Source: DATFEN01 sp035691285
GTDB taxonomy: Bacteria > Acidobacteriota > Vicinamibacteria > Fen-336
Assembly: GCA_035691285.1 (NCBI GenBank)
Contig: DASSJI010000083.1
Span: 1 to 9,894, forward strand
Length of the DNA stretch: 9,894 nt
Direction of reading: 5' to 3'
The notes beneath the pieces were generated by a model. It was not told where the DNA came from and made no database searches. It worked only from the letters and a program-made list of their open reading frames with translations. The translations under genes and the position numbers were made by a program. This document shows positions 7,371-9,894 of this stretch, piece after piece (within the stretch, counting starts at the first letter, position 1; every line of letters begins with the position of its first letter).

Positions 7371-8407
7371 GCGCCCCTCTCCTGGTAGAAGCGGACGGCG
7401 CCGGGATGGAAGGGGACGGAGCCGCCCCGGGCCGCCGTCTCGAGGCTCAGGCCCGCGGCCTCGGGATGGATGCGCTGGACCTCGGGAAGGTTGTCGAACA
7501 CGGCGGCCAGCACGCGCCCGACGAGACCCTCGGACATCCTCGCGTTCACGAACAGGACGTTGCCCACGCCCACGCCGGGCACGTCCCGGTCCTGGCCGAG
7601 GTACGTCCCCTTGGGCAGCGTCATGGGCTCGTAGACGGGGCCCCCCCGCGCGCGCATGGCATCCACCAGCGAGCCCGCCTCGAGAAAGGCGATCGGGTGA
7701 CGAGAGGTCGTGGCGAGATCCGTGACGGCCGCAGTGGGCAGGCCGCCGATCCAGAAGAACGCGTCGACCTTCTCGTCCCGAAGCGCACCGGCGGACTCGG
7801 AGACGCTCAGGTTGTCGCGGCGGATGTCGCGGCGCGGGTCGAGGCCCGCGGCCTCGAGGATGCGGTCCGCGGCGGCCTCGGTGCTGCTGCCCGCGGAGCC
7901 CACCGACACGCGCTTGCCCCTGAGATCGGCGATGCCGCGCGCGCCGCTCGACGCCGCGGCGACCACGTGGACGTAGCTCTGGTAGAGGACGGCGATCGCA
8001 CAGGCCGGGATCGGGCCGGTGTCCGTGTACGAGCCGGCGCCGCGCAGCGCGTCCCAGGCCGAGTCCATGGTCGAGAAACCGATGTCGGCCTCCTCGGCCT
8101 GGACCAGCTTCATGTTGTCGACGGAGCCGCCCGTGACCTCCGCGGTCGCCTCGACGTCCTTCGCCCGCGCGGTGAGCACGCGGGCGAGCCCGCCGCCGAA
8201 CGGATAGAAGACGCCGCCGGTGCCCCCGGTCGCGACCACGAGACGCACCTTGCCGGCGGGCTCCTCCTTGCGCGCGTTCTCGGGCGTGCAGGCGCCGCGG
8301 GGATCGCTCGGGGCCGCGGCGCGGGGCCCAGGCGTCGCCGCGGGCGGGCCGCCACACGCCGCGAGCGCCGTGACGAGACAAAGCCCCGGACGATGGAAGC
8401 GCAACAC
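7358..8407 (-). CDS. TAXI-family TRAP transporter solute-binding receptor, lipoprotein
   Basis: This is the extracytoplasmic receptor that captures the substrate and hands it to the fused permease downstream. From GTG 8405-8407 it has 349 residues. The N-terminus VLRFHRPGLCLVTALAAC is a lipoprotein signal with C18 in the lipobox LAAC, followed by a Pro/Ala linker to about 50. The mature domain opens with the TAXI hallmark VVATGGTGGVFYPFGGGLA (57-75), then EVTGGSVDNMKLVQAEEADIGF (90-111), and continues as a two-lobed NMT1-like binding fold. The ligand of TAXI receptors is often a small carboxylate such as glutamate, but it cannot be told here. The frame extends to a GTG at 8473 inside chdC on the other strand; the internal GTG gives a normal signal peptide and avoids that overlap, although it has no clear Shine-Dalgarno. 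A stretch of 4 G and 7 C at 7637-7647 is crossed without loss of frame. Confidence 0.92.
   Translation of the reverse strand: MLRFHRPGLCLVTALAACGGPPAATPGPRAAAPSDPRGACTPENARKEEPAGKVRLVVATGGTGGVFYPFGGGLARVLTARAKDVEATAEVTGGSVDNMKLVQAEEADIGFSTMDSAWDALRGAGSYTDTGPIPACAIAVLYQSYVHVVAAASSGARGIADLRGKRVSVGSAGSSTEAAADRILEAAGLDPRRDIRRDNLSVSESAGALRDEKVDAFFWIGGLPTAAVTDLATTSRHPIAFLEAGSLVDAMRARGGPVYEPMTLPKGTYLGQDRDVPGVGVGNVLFVNARMSEGLVGRVLAAVFDNLPEVQRIHPEAAGLSLETAARGGSVPFHPGAVRFYQERGAWPK
7379..7383 (-). promoter_or_regulatory. Shine-Dalgarno supporting the CTG start of the TRAP permease
   Basis: AGGAG on the - strand, inside the end of the receptor gene, lies 8 nt upstream of CTG 7368-7370. It is the only good ribosome site near the place where the family N-terminus begins, and therefore decides the start chosen for the permease. 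Confidence 0.5.
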
Positions 8408-8409
8408 GG

Positions 8410-8428
8410 AGGTGGAATAATGCCACCT
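8410..8428. promoter_or_regulatory. Palindrome with overlapping divergent -10 boxes between TAXI receptor and chdC
   Basis: AGGTGG (8410-8415) and CCACCT (8423-8428) flank a 7-bp AT-rich core. On the + strand the core gives AATAAT (8416-8421, 5 of 6 to TATAAT). On the - strand it gives CATTAT (8417-8422, 4 of 6). It is the only AT-rich spot in the 38-bp divergent gap. No good -35 box is seen for the + direction (ATGGAA at 8393-8398 is weak). The - strand start site predicted from this box would fall within a few bases of GTG 8407, so the receptor mRNA may be leaderless or nearly so. The repeat also makes a natural repressor site. Confidence 0.4.
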
Positions 8429-8445
8429 GGGAGGAAGACGCGTCC

Positions 8446-9279
8446 ATGCACAATCCCTTCGTGCCCGAGACACTCGAGGGCTGGGCGATGCTGCACCAGA
8501 TGTTCCGCGTGCGCTGGCCGCTCTGGCGCTCCCTAGGCGAAGCCGAGCGGACCCGCATCGCGACCGAAGCGGGCGCGGCGTTCTCCGGAATGCAGCGGGG
8601 CGAGGAGGGCACGACCGCCGTCTCGACGCTCTTCGGGCACAAGGGCGACCTGATGCTCGTGCACTACCGACGCGGCTTCGAGGCGCTCCAGGCAGCCCAG
8701 CTCGCCGTCGCCTCCCTGAGCCTCGACACGTACCTCGAGCCGACGACCTCGTACGTGTCGGTCGTCGAGCTCGGGATGTACGAGATGACGGCCCAGATCC
8801 ACTCCCGGCTCCAGGCCCGGGAGCTGAAGCCGGGCAGCGAGGAGTACGAGAAGGCTTTCGACGGCGAGATGGAGGAGCAAAGGCGCCGGGTCGCGGGCCG
8901 GCTGTTCCAGGAGCTGCCGGCGCGGCGAGCGGTGTGCTTCTACCCGATGAACAAGCGCCGTGGCGAGATCAAGAACTGGTACGCGGTGCCCTTCGAGGAG
9001 CGCGCGCGCATGATGCGCGAGCACGGGGTCGTGGGCCGCCATTACTCCGGAAAGGTGACCCAGATCATCTCCGGCTCGATCGGGATGGACGACTGGGAGT
9101 GGGGCGTCGACCTCTACGCCGACGACATGGTCGTCTTCAAGAGGCTCATCTACGAGATGCGCTTCGACGAGGCTTCGGCCTGGTACGCGGAGTTCGGGCC
9201 GTTCTACGTGGGCCTGCAGTTCTCGCCCGCCGAGCTGCCGAAGCTCCTGGCGGGCCAGGTGCCGTCGTTGACATCTTGA
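8446..9279 (+). CDS. chdC: Coproheme decarboxylase (HemQ/ChdC), chlorite dismutase superfamily
   Basis: ChdC converts Fe-coproporphyrin III (coproheme) to heme b by two H2O2-dependent decarboxylations, the last step of the coproporphyrin-dependent heme pathway in the cytoplasm. The 277-residue product has the diagnostic YPMNK motif with Y166, the radical-forming tyrosine, and K170. The proximal heme ligand is H193 in REHGVVGR. Q206 in VTQIISGSIG replaces the distal Arg of true chlorite dismutases. The spacings Y+4 Lys, Y+27 His and Y+40 Gln equal those of the Geobacillus enzyme (Y145, K149, H172, Q185), so decarboxylase rather than chlorite-splitting activity is expected. The C-terminal block DDWEWGVDLYADD...YEMRFDEASAWYAEFGPFYVG is highly typical. 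ATG 8446 has GGGAGGA at 8429-8435. The gene is divergent from the TAXI receptor (38-bp gap). Its stop TGA 9277-9279 lies within the left arm of the inverted repeat before the antitoxin gene. Confidence 0.95.
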   Translation: MHNPFVPETLEGWAMLHQMFRVRWPLWRSLGEAERTRIATEAGAAFSGMQRGEEGTTAVSTLFGHKGDLMLVHYRRGFEALQAAQLAVASLSLDTYLEPTTSYVSVVELGMYEMTAQIHSRLQARELKPGSEEYEKAFDGEMEEQRRRVAGRLFQELPARRAVCFYPMNKRRGEIKNWYAVPFEERARMMREHGVVGRHYSGKVTQIISGSIGMDDWEWGVDLYADDMVVFKRLIYEMRFDEASAWYAEFGPFYVGLQFSPAELPKLLAGQVPSLTS

Positions 9280-9303
9280 TGCTCACCCTATAGCATCAAG
9301 ATG
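9268..9303 (+). promoter_or_regulatory. Antitoxin promoter embedded in a perfect 11-bp inverted repeat (candidate autoregulatory operator)
   Basis: TTGACA (9268-9273) is a perfect -35 box. After 17 bp, TAGCAT (9291-9296) is a 4-of-6 -10 box. CATCTTGATGC (9272-9282) and GCATCAAGATG (9293-9303) are perfect inverted copies with a 10-bp spacer, so the repeat covers the end of the -35, the whole -10 and the first base of the GTG start. Transcription would start at or next to 9303, implying a leaderless mRNA. Operators of this position are typical for autorepression by ribbon-helix-helix antitoxins. The same repeat follows the chdC stop and could fold as a hairpin in that transcript. Confidence 0.7.
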
Positions 9304-9548
9304 TGCGTACCACGTTGACGCTGGACGAGGACGTGGCGGCCAGGATCAAGGCTGAGTCCCGGCGCAGCGGACGCTCGTTCAAGGAGACCGTCAACGAGGC
9401 GCTGCGGCTCGGCCTCGAGCGACATCCGCGCGGAGGAAAGGCGGGCCATTTCCGCGTGAAGGCGCGGCCCATGGGCCTGCGGCCCGGGCTCTCGCTCGAC
9501 TGCACGAGCGCTCTGCTCGAGGAGCTCGAGGGTCCCGACCACAGGTGA
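9303..9548 (+). CDS. VapB-type ribbon-helix-helix antitoxin, no intact toxin adjacent
   Basis: The 81-residue product begins with a ribbon-helix-helix DNA-binding domain: strand MRTTLTLD (1-8), helix DVAARIKAESRRS (about 10-22), then RSFKETVNEALRLGL (about 24-38). A Gly/Arg linker leads to the C-terminal tail FRVKARPMGLRPGLSLD...LLEELEG (50-77), which in VapB antitoxins of this type wraps around the PIN-domain RNase toxin VapC. It should dimerise and bind the inverted repeat upstream of its own gene. The start GTG 9303 is fixed by the domain's first strand; no Shine-Dalgarno is present, fitting a leaderless mRNA. A vapC gene normally follows at once, often overlapping. Here the next frame closes after 14 codons and no PIN domain is seen downstream, so this is an orphan antitoxin or the remnant of a lost pair. 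Confidence 0.85.
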   Translation: MRTTLTLDEDVAARIKAESRRSGRSFKETVNEALRLGLERHPRGGKAGHFRVKARPMGLRPGLSLDCTSALLEELEGPDHR

Positions 9549-9589
9549 AGCAGTCGGGCACGTCTCGTCCTGGCTCGAGCGTCCGATAG
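9545..9589 (+). other. 14-codon ORF overlapping the antitoxin stop (GTGA), possible toxin remnant
   Basis: GTG 9545-9547 overlaps the antitoxin TGA 9546-9548 in the GTGA pattern common in toxin-antitoxin operons. The frame gives a 14-residue peptide (MKQSGTSRPGSSVR) and stops at TAG 9587-9589. It shows no PIN-domain start such as a VDANLLLY-like strand. It may be the decayed start of a vapC, or a chance overlap. The remaining bases up to the next gene contain no other coding signal that I can support. Confidence 0.2.
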
Positions 9590-9630
9590 GGATTTCGCGG
9601 GCTTTCACGGTCCGAAGGTGAGGTATCCCC

Positions 9631-9668
9631 TGGAGACCGAATGAGGCGCGGCGCTATACTCGCCTCAT
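9631..9668 (+). promoter_or_regulatory. Candidate promoter and 8-bp inverted repeat at the start of the Mpo1-like gene
   Basis: TATACT (9655-9660) matches 5 of 6 positions of a -10 box, with a weak -35 (TGGAGA, 9631-9636, 4 of 6) at 18 bp. ATGAGGCG (9641-9648) and CGCCTCAT (9661-9668) are perfect inverted copies around a 12-bp spacer that contains the -10. The right arm includes the first two bases of the ATG. The expected transcription start falls at about 9667, so the mRNA is probably leaderless; no Shine-Dalgarno is placed correctly. Confidence 0.5.
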
Positions 9669-9894
9669 GTCGCCCGTGCTTCGCAGCCACTTCGCCGAGT
9701 ACGCCCGCTATCACGCCACGAAGGGCAACCAGACGTGCCATTCCCTGGGCATTCCGCTGATCGTCTTCGCGCTCCTCGCGATGCTCGCCCACGTGAGCGT
9801 CGCCCCGGTCGGCGGCTTCGCGCTGACGGCGGCCGAGGTCCTCCTCGCCGCCGTCACGATCTACTACCTCACTCTCGACTCGGCCCTGGCGCTT
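9667..9894 (+). CDS. Mpo1-like (DUF962) membrane protein, N-terminal part
   Basis: The first 76 codons are present and the gene runs off the window. The opening SHFAEYARYHATKGNQTCHSLGIPLIVFALL carries the DUF962/Mpo1 signature YH...GN...CH..GIPLI, with H16, N21 and H25 visible. The first TM helix spans about 29-46 and a second about 52-70. Yeast Mpo1 is an Fe(II)-dependent dioxygenase acting on 2-hydroxy fatty acids; the role of bacterial relatives is less clear, so the enzyme function is only inferred from the family. ATG 9667 is chosen because the signature starts directly after it and a -10 box sits 7 bases upstream. Confidence 0.85.
   Translation, partial: MSPVLRSHFAEYARYHATKGNQTCHSLGIPLIVFALLAMLAHVSVAPVGGFALTAAEVLLAAVTIYYLTLDSALAL

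Noticed and set aside
7637..7654. GGGG followed by seven C and alternating GC, a possible frameshift site in the TAXI receptor
   Set aside because: The receptor frame continues through it with family-like sequence on both sides, so no frameshift is needed.
8408..8473. A 22-residue longer TAXI receptor starting at GTG 8473
   Set aside because: It would overlap chdC on the other strand and place Trp/Arg/Pro-rich residues before a normal lipoprotein signal. The internal GTG 8407 fits better.
5343..8536. Long + strand open frames antisense to the TRAP genes (5343-7388 and 7211-8536)
   Set aside because: Composition is Arg/Glu/Gln/Gly-rich with no recognisable motif, while the opposite strand encodes clear TRAP proteins.
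7371..8642. The permease frame stays open far upstream, to an ATG-like start at 8642
   Set aside because: This part is out of frame with the TAXI receptor, lacks any TRAP homology and runs into chdC. It is not a real N-terminal extension.
9288..9792. Antisense open frames over the antitoxin and Mpo1-like genes (9288-9608 and 9391-9792, - strand)
   Set aside because: They show no family motif and oppose well-recognised + strand genes and promoters. I also looked for a PIN-domain toxin here and found none.

Overview
The window is about 70% GC and bacterial. Two predicted lipoproteins, a tripartite-type RND pump and a partial gene that resembles the end of an outer-membrane beta-barrel point to a diderm (Gram-negative type) cell. 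A TAXI-type TRAP transporter, coproheme decarboxylase (ChdC) and very high GC together recall uncultured soil or groundwater lineages such as Rokubacteria/Methylomirabilota. That placement is an inference from gene content, not from a marker gene.

Layout from left to right. Positions 1-923 are on the + strand: the last 23 codons of a possible outer-membrane protein, a small His-rich lipoprotein (153-569), and a 109-residue protein of unknown function (594-923). Positions 930-8407 are on the - strand and hold four genes. Read in the direction of transcription these are a TAXI solute-binding receptor (8407 to 7358), its fused TRAP permease (7370 to 5325), a periplasmic adaptor lipoprotein (5246 to 4173) and an RND/HAE1 inner-membrane pump (4163 to 930). 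The first two form an uptake system for a small organic anion and the last two an export system. A 78-bp gap with an inverted repeat and a possible promoter separates the two pairs. The RND gene ends 6 bp from the convergent + strand gene. Positions 8446-9894 are on the + strand: coproheme decarboxylase chdC, divergent from the TAXI receptor; a VapB-type antitoxin with no intact toxin; and the start of an Mpo1-like (DUF962) membrane protein that runs off the window.

How the genes work together. TAXI receptor and permease form one transporter, and their genes overlap by 13 bp. Adaptor and RND pump form one efflux unit; the adaptor stop codon lies inside the pump ribosome binding site, and no TolC-type outer-membrane factor gene is visible. 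ChdC performs the last step of the coproporphyrin-dependent heme pathway and keeps all the expected active-site residues with the family spacing.

The most notable signals are: (i) the TRAP permease has no in-frame ATG, GTG or TTG near its homologous N-terminus, and a CTG with a good Shine-Dalgarno is the best start; (ii) a perfect 11-bp inverted repeat combines promoter and start codon of the antitoxin gene, which lacks a toxin partner; (iii) a second inverted repeat of similar layout covers the start of the Mpo1-like gene, and both starts look leaderless; (iv) inverted repeats also lie over the candidate promoters of the chdC/TAXI divergent pair and the RND operon. I see no RNA genes, insertion sequences, CRISPR arrays or clearly novel multi-gene system. 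No stretch longer than 300 bases lacks a gene.
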